64,000 nt of DNA, taken from the NCBI RefSeq assembly GCF_900496995.4, contig NC_044012.1, positions 23,970,759-24,034,758 on the forward strand, given 5' to 3'. Below are positions 45,111 to 58,370 of this stretch, in pieces. This stretch comes from Aquila chrysaetos chrysaetos. Taxonomy: Eukaryota; Chordata; Aves; Accipitriformes; Accipitridae. Made by a program: the position numbers and the translations under genes. How positions within the stretch are numbered: the first letter of the stretch is position 1; every line of letters starts with the position of its first letter. Under the pieces are notes generated by a model. It saw nothing but the letters and a program-made list of their open reading frames with translations, was not told the DNA's origin and did not search any database.

Positions 45111-47194
45111 CCAACTCTTCCCCTTTTCTGAATCTTTTCCAAATTCATTCACTGGCCCTCTGCTGCTCTTCTGAATGACTCAACCCCTAAAACTGAAACA
45201 AACAAAAGAAATCCCTGTCTGTAGATGAGCATTTTATTTCAAACCGCCCCTGGCGATGGCATCCCCTGGAGCTGTTCAGATTTACACTGATGTATCTCTC
45301 TGCTGCTTGTGCCAGGCACATCTTTCAGGTCCTGATGGGTACATTGGTCCTCACAAGCAGCAGCAGCTATTTAGGGGTCCTGCTCCAAAGGTTTTCACCA
45401 GCCAGACCATATCAGGTAACCAGACAGCAGCCACCACCAGGAGAAAGTAGAAGAGCACAGGCAGGGAAAAAAAAAAAAAAATGCAACTAGGAGAAAGGAG
45501 AGCTGCTTTTCTTGGTGGAAACTGTTAAAAAACACCACCTTGGAAAGGCTGAGCACTCTGGGGCAACTTCAGCAAAGCACAAAGCACCAAGCTGGGGAGT
45601 CCCTTGAGAGGGAAATGGTGAAAGAGAGACCAAAAGCAGTTCTCTGAGTACCTGAGTGCTCTCTGCTGTATGCCCAGCAAAGCACAGTACATTAATTAAT
45701 TAGTGAATTGGATAATTCTGGAATCATTCTAAGAATATCTACTGATGAAGGACAAATAATTAGTTGTCAGTATCTCACAAGTTTTCCAAAGACTGCTTCC
45801 TCTGGGCACAGCTACAGTTATCTAAACAAATAACGGTGAGCAAATGTAAGGCTCAGATAAACAAATAAGAAATGCAGTACCTAGAGGCATTTGTGCTTCC
45901 CCACAGGATTTGCACTTAATCCAAAGCCTTCTCCTCCCTCAAGCTGGTGAAAATTTCTCTGGGGGTTTCAGAAAACTTTAATGCTAACCTGACCTCAGCA
46001 ATGCTCTGAAAGCACAAGGTGCCATGAGTCAACTGGTGAGATTGCTGTGGCTTGTTTCCCCTTGGCTATAACAAAAGCTGTGATGTCAGTGCAGTTTGAA
46101 CCACGGATAAGACGTTAATGCCATGCACCATCACAGAGGTGACAATGTTACAGCAGCCCTGGGATTGCCTTGCAAGGAATCATGACAATTGTTCATTTCT
46201 ATGCCGTGCTGAATATATTCTCAGAGGTTGAAACAAGAAGCCTAAATCCATTTAAATTTTCTAAAACACTTTTGGGCTGGGGAATTCCATACTTTTCAAA
46301 TCACAGGGTTCAAATGATCTCAAATAGCTAGGCAGATGGGGTTTGTTTTTTACTAAGTGACCCAGAAAGTTCAAAGATCCCCCATGACACACAGGATTCA
46401 TACTGTTTAGGGAAACAGGCTATTGCCCCAGGCAGCAAAACCACAGGGGCTTTTGATGTTTTTAAAAGGACATCATTGATTGATGACTGAGTGTTACCTA
46501 TAGAGAAGCAATCCTCAGAGGCAATCCTCATGTACAGAAAAGTTATAAGGCTGTTGGTACGAGGCGCACAAACACACTGTGGCAACCTGCCAGAGCAAGG
46601 TGTTCCAAGCACAGATGTTCCTCGGACATGACTCAGCCACTGCATCGTGAAGTTACCAGCATGCTTTAGGGCCTCAGGTACCCTGGGTTGGGTTCAGTCC
46701 TGCATGCCTCACCCATGTGCACCAGGGCATTTTATGGGGCTCCTCACAGGGGCTGACTCCCCACCTCCGCTAAAGGCACATCCTGGAGGCCTTGCCCCAC
46801 TACACAGGTCTCCAGTTGGGACACAAGTGCCCAGCTCAGTCACCTGGCTGTAAGAGACACTCTCCCAGAAATAGATCTCTCCTGGAGAGTTTTAGTGAAG
46901 AAAATCAGAATATAAGCACATCTAGGAACTGATTTGGTTGCTAAGGGACATACATGCAAACCCTGACCTAATGAAAACCTAATGCAGGAGGGAAGCCCAT
47001 GGCCTGTTTTCCCCACCTCCTTCCACACAGGCAGGGCACTGGTCACAGGTCAGCCACCCTCATGCCCTCCCATGGGGAAAGATGTACCCAAGCTGCCCAA
47101 AGAGGCTGTCCCCACAGGTAGAAGGGGCCACCAGGACAGCATCCTCATGGACAGGGGGTGCAACTCCAAATGAGAAGATCAGAGCAGACCTGGA

Positions 47195-47400
47195 GCAGGT
47201 TTCTAGGGTCAGCCGCAGCCCAGGGATCACCAGACAAGTCCAGCTCAGTCCAAGAAGGCAGAGAAGGAAGATCAGCCAGGTGCATGGCCAGACACAGGTA
47301 TACCTGCAGCAGAGCTTAGGCATGAACCAAGGGCAAATGCCTGAACCTCACTACAGCTACTCAGCAAAGAGCAGGAGCTCTTTCTTGCAGCTTATCTATT
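47195..47400. repeat. Unclassified dispersed repeat, copy A
   Basis: Several phrases occur in the same order here and at 58212-58370. They are GCAGGTT followed by AGGGTCAG, then GCCAGACACAGG (B: GCTAGACACAGG), ACCAAGGGCAA followed by GCCTGAACCT (B: GGCTTGAGCTT), and TTTCTTGCAGCTT. The copies are diverged, so this is an old interspersed element or duplicated noncoding transcript that I cannot name. Strand is unknown. Confidence 0.5.
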
Positions 47401-47475
47401 TTCCCAGCAAGCCGACCCAAGGTTACACAGCCGTGTCATATTAGAGCTTGCCTTGAACCCAGGCAGCCAAGCCCC
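47401..47475 (-). mobile_element. MIR-like SINE fragment
   Basis: CCCAAGGTTACACAGC followed by AGAGCTTGCCTTGAACCCAG resembles the reverse complement of the MIR core (minus strand reads CTGGGTTCAAGGC, then GCTGTGTAACCTTGGG). MIR relics are known, though sparse, in bird genomes. Only the core-proximal ~70 bp is recognisable. Confidence 0.5.
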
Positions 47476-50400
47476 TGGGGTGGGGGTGTTGCAGAGGCTT
47501 TGGTGCTCTTTGCCCAGGGCTCTGATGCTGCAGCTATTGCTGCATGTGAAAATAAAATTAGTGCATCACTACCACATGCAATTTGAAACCCGCTCTGCAA
47601 ACCAGCGGCCCCAATCTGACACCAAGCTCCTGCACTGTCCTGCCACTCACAGATCATAGCCAGGCAGGCAGTTTAGCCTGCCACGTGCATCATGCAGCCT
47701 ATAGGGCTCCTTCTGACTTGTTTCCAATTAAAAATGCTTCACACCTGCTGGACTGTGGAACATATCAACACTGCAGCGCCTTTGCCTGCAAGGTATCCCC
47801 TGTTTTGGAGACCAGCAGGAAACTTGGGTATTGATCCTTCAGGACTGAAATGGTGACTCCAAAGAGGGCTGCATGGCTGCTCTGCCAGCTCATCCCGAGT
47901 GCCAGGATGGCTGATGCCCACACCGAACAGCTCCGTGGGCACCCATTGTCACCCAGCATTTACAGGAGGACCCAGCTCTCTCACATTATTTAGGTAGTGC
48001 TGTGCTAGGCAGAGGCCACTGAGGAATAGATCCAGTAAAAAGAGCCCAGATGGAGTCACAAGGATCCCTCCCCAGTCTTCAGAAGTCTCATGGGGACTTC
48101 CCAGTGAACGCATTACCCTGCCACATCCACAGACAGGAATTAGCAGCTCTCCCTGGTAGTGGTTTGAAATGGGGTGAGAGCTGATGGCAGCAAGTATCTG
48201 AACCTTAAACCCTCTGTTCATCTGGATACCTGGACCTATGCCACCATCCAGAAGGAAAACTGCTCAGGCTGCTTGGGGCTGAGACCAGAGTGGAGGTCCT
48301 TGTGTCACCACGGTGCTGTGAATCAGTGCCATCTGCTGCTACGTGAACATGGGACTGTGGTGCTCTCAGCGCTCCAGCAGACTGAGAGTTTGAACACACA
48401 CTGCCAAATTAGTTACAGAAATGTAATCACATCTATACACCAGAGACACTGCTAACGGCTGACGAGTACGAGGAAGGCGAGGACTGGAGGTGTGCAGGAA
48501 TGCAGATGGACTGGGACAGATCTTTAAAGCAGTTCAGCATTAATTGCTGGGAGAACTCCCCAGCTGATCCTTTTACTAGTGCTGGGTTTAAGCTACCTAA
48601 TGGAGGGGGTTGGTTAGAGAAGTTCATCTTCAACAATTGCCACTTCACATCCTGCCACCTTACTTGAGGAGGAGAAAGTATTTCATTATCTCTGTTATCA
48701 AGAAACATCTTCCTGCTGCTTTTAAAATGCAGAACAGGAATGCCTATTACAATGCCTGGCTTTCCTCCGCTGAGACTGCCAAGTTAACTGCTTCCATGTG
48801 GGAGTGAGTCTGTGCCAGTGCTCATATTCCTGTTATTCCTGGTAGAAATAAATAAATAAATAATCTCCCTCAATTCCTCCAGACAGACAATTGCTTCACA
48901 GAACTGTCAAGCTGTCACTCTCAGCAGAGGCTTCCAAAAGGGATAATGTCAAGTGGCTACATGCAGACTCCGATACATTTTTGAGGCCAAACAGCACTGT
49001 TTAGCCAGCCAGTCTGGGCTCCCAGGCCAGAGACAGGGATGCTCCCCATGGAAATCCTTTGTCCTTTCTACAGCCCTGGGCTTAAATTATGATACATTAG
49101 TGACACATTGTGCTCAAAGTCTGTGCAGGAAGAAGGTTCACAGTAAGAACTGAAGCCTACACAGATCATGCATTGACCTCTTTCCCATGCAACCATCATG
49201 TGTATCTCCACCCCCTTACTGCCACTGCACCATGGCAGTAGGAGCTTGTGGAGAGGTATGTGTGTGCCTGTGTTTGCGCACTACACAACGTCCATTCAAG
49301 AAGCACTTGACCTCAGCAAAAGAAAGAGTCATAAATAGTCAAACTGTATGCCTCGGTTCTCTTTGCATGATCCTCTGTTAACAGACTTTGCACCTTGGCA
49401 TCTGTTTGCAATGCTCTTGGGGAACCTGATGAAAAGCAAGGAGGGGAGCAGATGAGTAGGGTCTGCTGACCCGATGCTCCAGGCTATTAGGAAACGAGAC
49501 AGTGTTTAACACATTGGAGAAAAAAGCATGGGGGACACTCTATGCAGCAGGATCACTCCCAGGCACACGCACATACATACTCACGTTTTATAGGGCAGCG
49601 GAATCAGCATTCACTTTACAACTGACCTGGATTGCTAATGCAATGAAGCCAAGGCCCCAGGCACTGCTCTGAGGGCATGGCAACCCGCACACTCTCGGGG
49701 TGATGCACACTCACGTCAGTCCCGTGTCCGCTCTAGTGTGTGATCTGAATGGGGTCAGACATCAGGTTTGGTGGATTTTCCACAGTTGGCCAAGTCCTTT
49801 AGAAAGCAGCTTCAGAAAAGAGAAAGGAAACAGGATCCAAAAAGTGACTCATGAGGAGGAATTAGTAACTCATTAGCTCTGGGGTTTAAGGGGAGAGTTT
49901 ACTGGTCCTGTGGACCAGGGCAACATGCAGCTCATACTAATCCAGCCTCTTTCAAGTGACAAGGGAAACCACCAAAAAGAGAGAAAAAATGTTTCTCGAT
50001 GGATTGGCTCCCACCCAAGGGTGGGAGCTGCACCGCCGGGAAAGCAGAAGGAGATGGTGTGCCCCACTTCAGAGGTCTGGTGGCAGTTGTGATTGACTGA
50101 GACACTCTGAGAGGAGGAATCAATCCTTATCGTTTACAGTAGCTCAAGCTCAGGTGTACCATGGCAGAGCATGCTCCACCAGCTTGGAGCATTAATTTTG
50201 AAATTAATAATAAACCCCTTTTTCTCATTTTGGGCACAGTTTGTTGCTGATGCTGTTCAGTACCACAAGTCCATGTTCTCCAGAATTTCTAATGGCCTCT
50301 GAAGCATGAGATTCAAGTCAACGAGGCAGGTGGTTGTGGTTATTACTCTGCTACCAGGGTTTCAGCAGAACACGCTGTGTTCAGGGCCAGGCATAAATAT

Positions 50401-50517
50401 CACCTGAGGCCAGTGTAGTAACAGCCCAGTTGGGCTTTCATTAGAAGTGCTGGGATACCACAGGAGATGCACTGTACACCTTCTGAGATCACTCCAGGCC
50501 AGGCAGGATACTCCAGA
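47476..50517. other. Noncoding, nothing recognised
   Basis: About 3 kb without a recognisable gene. An (AAAT)n microsatellite lies at 48846-48863. The longest frame is 93 codons and unremarkable. Confidence 0.4.
48846..48863. repeat. (AAAT)4 microsatellite
   Basis: A short AAAT run of about 18 bp. Confidence 0.9.
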
Positions 50518-50522
50518 GCATC
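50518..50522. repeat. Target-site duplication, left (GCATC)
   Basis: GCATC directly precedes the TG of the solo LTR and is repeated directly after its CA at 51088-51092. Confidence 0.85.
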
Positions 50523-51087
50523 TGTCCTGGTTTCAGCTGGGATAGAGTTAATTTTCTTTCTAGTAGTTGGATAGTGTTATGTTTTGGATTCAGTATGAGA
50601 AGAATGTTGATAACACACTGATGTTTTCAGTTGTTGCTAAGTAATGTTTATACTAAGTCAAGGATTTTTCAGCTTTTCCTGCCCAGCCAGCAAGAAGGCT
50701 GGAGGGGTACAAGAAGCTGGGAGGGGACACAGCCAGGGCAGTTGACCCAAACTGGCCAAAGGGGTATTCCATACCATGTGACATCATGCCTCGTATATAA
50801 ACTGGGGGGGGAGGGGAATCGCTGCTCGAGAACTAACTGGGCATCGGTCAGCAAGTGGTGAGCAATTGCATTGTGCATCACTTGTTTTGTATATTCCAAT
50901 CCTTTCATTATTATTGTCATTATTATCATTATTAGTTTCTTCCTTTCTGTTCTATTAAACTGTTCTTATCTCAACCTGCGTGTTTTACCTTTTTCCTTCC
51001 GATTCTCTTCCCCCACCCCACTGGGTGGGGGGAAGTGCGTGAGTGGCTGCGTGGTGCTTAGTTGCTGGCTGGGGTTAAACCACGACA
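50523..51087 (+). mobile_element. Complete solo LTR, same family as the 511-1093 LTR
   Basis: A 565-bp LTR starts TGTCCTGGTTTCAGCTGG and ends TTAAACCACGACA, with terminal TG...CA. It is flanked by perfect 5-bp direct repeats GCATC (50518-50522 and 51088-51092), a target-site duplication that proves the edges. It has a TATATAA box (50794-50800), an ATTAAA signal (50954-50959) and a C/G hairpin in U5 (51007-51035). No internal retroviral sequence follows, so this is the product of LTR-LTR recombination. The 26-bp segment at 50631-50656 is in the orientation shared with the related LTR fragment at 28779, hence probably ancestral. Confidence 0.95.
51007..51035 (+). other. U5 stem-loop in solo LTR
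   Basis: CTTCCCCCACCC (51007-51018) pairs with GGGTGGGGGGAAG (51023-51035) around a 4-base loop, with one bulged G. The 511-1093 LTR has a decayed version near 1012-1040. Position in U5 RNA suggests a structured element, but function is unknown. Confidence 0.6.
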
Positions 51088-51092
51088 GCATC
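51088..51092. repeat. Target-site duplication, right (GCATC)
   Basis: This GCATC directly follows the terminal CA of the solo LTR. Confidence 0.85.
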
Positions 51093-54000
51093 TCAGCACC
51101 AAAAGCTTTAGTGTGAGCAGCTGAGCCCCGGACATCAACATTACTATGAACAAATTGCACCCCAAGGTCTATTCATAATATCGACAAGGGATGGGCATCA
51201 GCTGCAAACTCCAGAGCCTTCCACTTAGCGGACTGCACAACTGAGTCAAGGCCCAAGACAGTGCAGAAGACGGAGCATTGCATGTAACATAGGTGCAAGA
51301 GAAGACATGTCTGTCTAGTGTCTGGCACCGTGAGCAATGCTACCTCCTTCCAGCAGCTTATCCAGGTCTCTGGGAAGTCCTGTCCATACTGACCTTGGGG
51401 ATGTCTTGGATAAGCTACATTATTTCAAATGGCTCTAAATGCCTTAGCTAATGAAACTCAGTCAGGCCCTGAATCCTCACCCCTCACCAGTGGACAAAAA
51501 TCAGGTCAGGCCAAACCAGACATTGCATTCGTTGGGCTGAATCACTCTCCAGATTCCAGCAGCTGCATTGACTATGTCTCCATTGACTGCAGTAGGGTGT
51601 TTGGACACCCAGCACACAAATAGACAACCTCAGCTGGGTGAGTGATTATAGGTTTCCTCACCTGCAAACTGAATGTCTCTGAAAAGCTCCCAATTCTGAA
51701 GGAAATTTAAGGCATCTACATTCACGTTGTCTACTCTTAGCAAGATGAATCCCTCCTCCAGTGGAAAATGCAAGAGCCTTCACCTCTCTGCACATATCTG
51801 CTGTATTTTTCACAAGCAGTCAGAGGAATAAAATGGGAATGAGTCACGAAGAAATTTCTTCCTGTAACAGTAACACATGAGCAGGGAGATGCACATTATT
51901 CAGCTTAGTTACTGGCATGTCAAAAAAAAGGCAGCCAGCCACACAAGCCAGTGTCAAAGGTATTTATGACCTTCACCCAGCAAAGGTTCATGGATGAACC
52001 TCTGCAGCATTCTCTGCTGGCTCAGCAGTAGGATGCTCCATGCTATGAAGCTCTCCTGACTCCACCCTTCTGCCCCAAAGCTGGTAATTATTTCTTTCTG
52101 CAGAGATATCCTCTATGGCTGCTGACAACAGCTCTCAGCTATTCGGGATTTGCTTACTGATATCTTCATCAGGCTTTCAATACATTCAGCCCTTCCAAGG
52201 GTCTGAGTGTCTCACCTGTATTCCCAAACCTCAGTTACATCCATGCAGAAATTGTGTGTGTTGTTTGGGATGTGACAAATAACTTACCTGCCTGTAGGTA
52301 TTCACCTTTTGCTAAATGAGTGTCCAAACACGAAATTGCACCAGATTATGTAAAATAGTAAAAATATATAGAAAGAGTGTAAGAAAGATACATCTTCATG
52401 TTAAATCCAATATAATTCTGTATTTGGTGATCTGCTTTAGTTTTGCAAGTCTCAGTGTTCTAGTTTTGCAGTGACTCAGTGTCTGCTAGCCAGATATCTG
52501 AGACAGTTCTGTGTCGTGGCACTGTGGGACTACCTTCTCCAGTGCCCTGTTTTATCTGCATTTTAGTATATCAAACATTTTTCATCCTTTTATACAGAGC
52601 TGTTTGCTTTGCTAGCTGAATTCAACAGGAGGAGGGATGGACGAGTCTGAACTACTAAGTTTTTACTCGACCCCAGCGTCTCTGAGCCCAGAGAGGGACT
52701 TCTCACAGGCTGGTATAGGCAATATTTCTCTCAGGTTTTAGTTCCCTCAGTCTGGCTGCTGCTAAAGTTGGACATCAGCCTTCAGTCCTAAATAGCAGAA
52801 GGAGTAGAGTTCTACTGCTGAGTAGTTTTAGCAACAGTTTTACTGGGTTTTTTCATCTATCCAGTGGTTTCTTTACTGCGTACAAACTTGCAAAGCTTTC
52901 CCTTGTAATGTTTTTATAGCCAGCCCAAAGCTCCCTGATGTGTTTGTAATGAGCCTCATGTATGTATAATTTAGGATATGTTTAATCTCTCTGCCTCTGT
53001 AATAAAAAATTTACTGGTTTTGTTGGTTTGGGGCTTTTCTAAAATATCATAATTTTTGTTTTTCCAGGCTGACCCAAGAATCCCATGTGGTTGAGTCAGA
53101 CTGCTCCAGTAGGGATAGGGAGTAATTGATGTACCAGAGATGATGACCTTTGCTGGGCTGAGACTGCATCTCTCCGTTATTCCTTTTTTTTTTCTTTTGC
53201 TTGAAGTCCTATCTGCATGAGGTTTGTTTGCATCCAGCCTGAGATGGATGGTGTACGGATTTAATGAGGTTGTGTTTTCCCACCAGTTCCATTTGTAGCC
53301 ATTTAATGTTCGTCTCTGAGTAGTAGATTGAGTTAAAGGCTATTTAAAAGTCTATGATGCAGACAAGCATTCTGCCCAATTTTTATTCTTTTACGTATTT
53401 GTTAATAAGCATCTCCACGGTAAAGGTGAAGCCCATGGTTCACTTCTTGGAGAAGCAGCCAATTTGGGTACTCCAGGATTATGCTGTCGCTGCTGAGATA
53501 CTCTGAGATCCTGCTCCTGGCATGCAGAGCAAGTGCATATCCTGCGCAAGGGTAAAAACATCATCATAGCAGTGTTAACGCTGTGAAAATTCAGGCAAAC
53601 CTGCTGTTCTGCTGAAGCAGAAACATTTTACGGAGACATTGAGAATGGGACGAGCAGCAGTGAAGAAGGGTGATTCTTCCCTACACTGGTCATTGCGCAC
53701 AGGGAAAGCATGGGCTCAGGTTCCATCTTGCCAGATCTGAGAAGAAAATTTCTGCTTGGTCTCTTGCACAGGATACAATTCCCTGACTGAATGGAGATGT
53801 CAGGAGCTATTACGTACCTGTCCTGGTAATTGCAGAAAGAGAGATCTTCTAGCCAGGAGGCAGCTCCATTCGGATGAGTTTGGAGATGTCTGCATCTCCA
53901 GCACATCAACCTGCATCAGCTGTTTTGTAACCTTAAGGGCTTTCTGTGGCTACCCTTGGAAAGCACCTAGGAAAATTAATTCCACATAGGCCTGGGGGCA

Positions 54001-56787
54001 TAGCCTATACATACGCTGTGGTGCTCCCCCAAGCACTGGCAGTGATAGACAACACACACCTGAAAATCTGCATGCTTCCCCAGGAGGTTAGTACCTTTGC
54101 TGTTGAAACCATGGCTGTGGCAGACACCATCTACCCTCTGATGTTTGCACCATGGGCCCTAGTCACTCTGTTACTCATGTATGCAGGCACAGTCCAGCCT
54201 CATCTACTATTTCACCATGGCAAAAGCATACCATAAGTCAACAACTCCCAAACCATGCACAGCTCTCCACCTCAAAGCTAACAGCAGGCTTAGGTCTGCA
54301 GACAATACATCCAGCTCCACACCATAATGCCCAGTTGTACAATACTCGAGCCACACATACTCTTCATCCTCCACATGGCTCATGAAAAATTGCACCTACA
54401 AATACCCCGTGCACACTTGAAGCACACAGCGTGTGTGCAGAAAGTCAAACGTGGCAGTAAGTGGTACAGTGACATGCCCTGAAAATCCTGACACCTGTGG
54501 TGCAGAGGCTGAAGTACAGCATCCAGCAAAGCACACTGGCAGCCAAGCCATGGGGCAGAGGCACTCTTCACGCCCAGGACACAGTACGTACACACAGTAT
54601 GCACTTCCACACATGCACTCTTCCTACAGGGGAGTCAGGACTGTGAAACCAGCTACTGCTATTCCCAGGAGTCTTTCGTTTAAAGGCACCGTAAAGGAAG
54701 AGCTCTCTGCCGCATCTCTTTGGACTAACTGCCTTTGAAACAATTTTACTCTAGCTTCCCTCTCGGCTACTGTCAGGTTATTCGCTTTCTCTGTCAAAAC
54801 CTTTTTATTCACTGGGAATCTCAGCAGGGTTCTTCACTTGTTAATATTGCTGATTAAATTTTATAGTCTCCAACGTAAATATTCAAAGAGACTTTCTCTC
54901 TTCCCACCATTTAAATAGCACAGACCGTGCATTTACATATGTCTTGTACAGGAATGAATTGGATGGGACTAAATCAGAGCTGCTTGCACAGGGCACACAA
55001 GGCTAAGAACAGACATGACATCTAACATACATTCCCAAGCATGCTGGCAAGATCCCCAGACAGCCCTGCCTGGCAATGCTGGGCGTCCAACCCCACGGGC
55101 ACTGGTGACCTGTCTGCTTAGCTGCCCCTCCTGCCCCCTGCGATTGCTACCTATCAGAAAGGATGCAGGAAGCCTTGAGTCTGTCTCCAGGACCTCCCGG
55201 CTAAAGTCTGGTCCTCACAAACCTGTGCAGGGAGGAAGAAAAGAAGGAAGAAGGTGAGAAAACCCTCTTGTACATGTTGCATTTCATTACAAATAGCAAA
55301 CCTCTGTGCTTCAAATGATGACTGCAGGGCAGGCGAGGGCACCATGAATCAGGGCTTGGCACTTCTCCAGCCATTAGCATCTATTTCCTTTGCTAGCTCC
55401 AGACTCAGTCTTGGTAGGGGAGACCTGAGAAAGGATTGCACCCTCTGGCCCAATGAGCTGTTCTGTGGCTGAGCTGGTGATTTCAGACCGGGGTCTTCTC
55501 CCCACCATCACCATCTGCTTATCTTTCTCCATTTACTATTTCATTCATCTCCCTCCTGTAGTGCAAGGCTCTGGCGTGTCTCCCCTGCCCTGAAGACCTC
55601 ATGCCAGTGGTGGGAGAAGCCAGAACCCCCTCCGACAGGAGCCAGACTGCAAGGGAGGGAGCCATGTCCCAGCACTTGCATTGCAGGATTCATTTCTTTG
55701 CAGGTTACAGCAATAATTCGTCTCCTGCTTATAGCAGAAAGCTCACACTCCTTGAAGGGCTTTACCTCTTGTGTTAATAGGAGTTGCTTAAGGAGAGCAC
55801 TTCTAAAGAGGGGCATAAATCTTTGATGAGGATTCATGAACACACCGAGCAACGCCCAGCCAGCTGAGAGTTAAACGGGCAGCAAGGCTGCAGGAAGATT
55901 ATTTCCTCAGCCCCATCCTACTTTGTTGTTCAAAGTGCTGGGACAACAGAGCCCAGCAACCAGGACAGATACTGAAGTGAGTCAGAGCCTGTGCCTCTTC
56001 TTGTTCCCTTATAGCATCTCATGATTATCATTAGTTTATTATCACCTGATCCAGCACTATATTTTGTCTCCTCTCCTTCATCATCAAGTCTTTCTGTCTG
56101 CTTCTGGACAGAAGGAATGACATTCTTTCCCCTGGCATATGAAAGACTATAAAACCTGGTAAGTATCAATCTATCTCAGCTTCAACATCATCAGCCAAAT
56201 ACTGACACTGCTTAAACAAAGGGGAGCGCAGGCACAGTGTGTCACTCCTGCTGCTGAGGACAGCCACAGGGAGGTATGGTGAGATGGAGAGAAGCTGTTA
56301 TTGATTCAGCTCCACATTGCAAAGCCCTTCCCCTTCCTGCATTAAGGGCTAATTTTAGGCTGGGATGATTTGATAATGTGGTAATGTTCATCATGCAAAC
56401 CCATTTCATTTCCTGTCCAAAATGGACAGACATGGGGAGCAAGGCTCCAGCGGAGCAGAACAGCATTGGGTGTTGGGCAGCAGCAGGGTCAGTATACCTG
56501 GATGCCATCACAGCTTTCTCTTGTGCCCTGCTGCTTCTCTGCTGATGTCTCTCCCTCTCCTATCCTGTCCCCAGATGCCCTGGCTTCCCTCCTGCCACAA
56601 GCAGGAGCTCTGGACATAGGCGATGACACCTCCAGAAGCACCAGCCCCTCTCCAGCAGTGTTGCCTGGTGCAAGTGAGGCCCCAAGGAGCCATGCATCCT
56701 GGCAGAGGTTGCCCAGACCATGGGGTGAGCTGAAGTGCACTGGGGTGCTCCGCGGTTTGCAGCCTTCAGTTTTCTTTGCACAGCAGC
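51093..56787. other. Noncoding, AT-rich in part, nothing recognised
   Basis: About 5.7 kb without a recognisable gene. 51640-53600 is AT-rich and almost free of frames over 60 codons. The longest frames elsewhere are 103 codons (55541-55852 -) and 101 codons (54433-54738 +), with no motif. Confidence 0.4.
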
Positions 56788-56865
56788 TAGGACACAAGGT
56801 CAGTTATGAACCCAAGGCTTGTCCTGAAACCAAGCTGGGACTTGAATCCAGAGCAAATTCTGTCA
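56788..56865 (-). mobile_element. MIR-like SINE fragment, weak
   Basis: AGGACACAAGGTCAG followed by AGCTGGGACTTGAATCCAGA resembles the reverse complement of the MIR core region, with an extra ~20 bp between the two blocks. A weaker match than the copy at 47.4 kb. Confidence 0.35.
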
Positions 56866-58211
56866 TCACAGAGCTGATTCCAGTGAATCTGTGTCTAACT
56901 AGAACAAGAAGTACGGGAGTCTGGAGCCAAGACAAGACTCTGCCCTGAGCTGTTCCCTGGACAGCTGTGGAAAAGCAGGGCCATACTTGAGACATTGCTC
57001 AATGAGAAGATACAGCAGCAGAGGAAGCTCATCCCAGGGAACATGCCCTTCCTCACCCCAAAAGAGATTTCACCAGTAAGAAACACCACTCAGAGCTGTG
57101 CTGAAAGTCCATGGTGTGGGTGGCACAGACCAGGCTAGCCACGATGGCCCAGCCCATAGCAGGAGCATTAGATATCTGTTTATCTATATCAGGAGATGAA
57201 CACATAGCATTTGGTCTCTCCTTCCTGCTGCCACACCACAAGTGCTGCAGAGCAAATGGCTGCAAGAGATGTCGGGCCGAGAGGAGCTGTACAGAGCAGA
57301 TTATCCTCGGCTTTTCCCTGGACATGCAGAAACAACGTGATGCTTTACCACTGCAGGACAAATTGCAGTCCTTTCCACAGGCCCCTGGGAAGAGCAGGGG
57401 AAGGCAATGCTCCCATCCCACCCCAGCATCACACCTTGGAGCCAGTGGAGCTGCAGTCGCCCTCGTCTGCATGGCTTTGCCTGATGCTGCGGCTCTGATG
57501 CCAACTGAGTCACATTCTCATCAGACCCTGACTTAAATGACGGTGCAGATCCTTGATGCTGTCTGGTCTGAGCAGGGCGAGGCTGCTGGCACAAGCCCAG
57601 CCACTGGTCCTGCACACATCCAGCAGAAATACTGCAGATTGCCTGCAGCCAGGCAGGGGAATTAGAGATGATGGAGGAGCAGGGACTGGGCGCGAGCCAG
57701 GAGGAAGGGATGCAGCGAGCTCACAGCTCTGGTGCAGCATCCCTCTTCTCGAAGGAAAGCACCAGAAACATGGGGGAAGCATGTCCCTCTCTCATCCTGC
57801 CATGCTCACCCCAGCCCTGCTTCCCTCCCCACCGCTGTCCTGGTCACTTCCAGGTCACCACCCCTCGAGGGGTGCTCATAAGCCCATGCTTCTCCTTGCC
57901 CCATAGGACGTGCCATGGTAGGGGTGGGGGGAAACAACTCACGGAATAGACAATTCTCTCAAAAGTCTGTGTGAGCTCATCTGATGCTTTGCACACCCAG
58001 AGGTCCAGAGCAGAGCTGCACAGTCATCTCCTGGGCTGGGCTGTGGCTCTTGAGCCTGCATGACATGGGCTGCAGGCAGGCAGCAGAGCGGGACTGCTCC
58101 GCAACAGAAGGTGAGCCAGGAACCAAGGGTGAGGACAAGGCAAGCGAGGGCAGCAGCCACATTAGGAAGGGGCATGCTCCCATAACAGCCCGAGCAAGAA
58201 GGGCAAACCAA
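56866..58211. other. Noncoding, nothing recognised
   Basis: GC is moderately raised. Overlapping frames of 90-141 codons occur on both strands (57111-57536 +, 57053-57472 -), the pattern expected when stop codons are scarce rather than when a gene is present. No domain was recognised. Confidence 0.4.
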
Positions 58212-58370
58212 GCAGGTTAGGGTCAGGACTGGCTGGGTATGGGGCTAGACACAGGCACACCTGCCATGTAGCTCAGTCAAGGACCAAGGGCAAGGGCTTG
58301 AGCTTAAATGCAGGTCCAATGGGTGCACGGGGAGAAAGCTACTTACCGAAGGTTTCTTGCAGCTTTTTCT
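58212..58370. repeat. Unclassified dispersed repeat, copy B
   Basis: The partner of 47195-47400. Shared ordered phrases include GCAGGTTAGGGTCAG, GGCTAGACACAGG, GGACCAAGGGCAAGGGC and GGTTTCTTGCAGCTTTTT. Divergence is substantial. Confidence 0.5.

Larger units (their letters stand above)
44513..47194. other. Noncoding, simple-sequence rich in part
   Basis: No recognisable gene. It contains (CCT)n followed by 17 C (44816-44850), an A/G-rich run (45078-45110) and a poly-A run (about 45466-45481). The remaining sequence is unremarkable. Confidence 0.4.

Noticed and set aside
57053..57536. Overlapping 139- and 141-codon frames on opposite strands
   Set aside because: Mutual overlap on both strands with no domain suggests chance in moderately GC-rich sequence.
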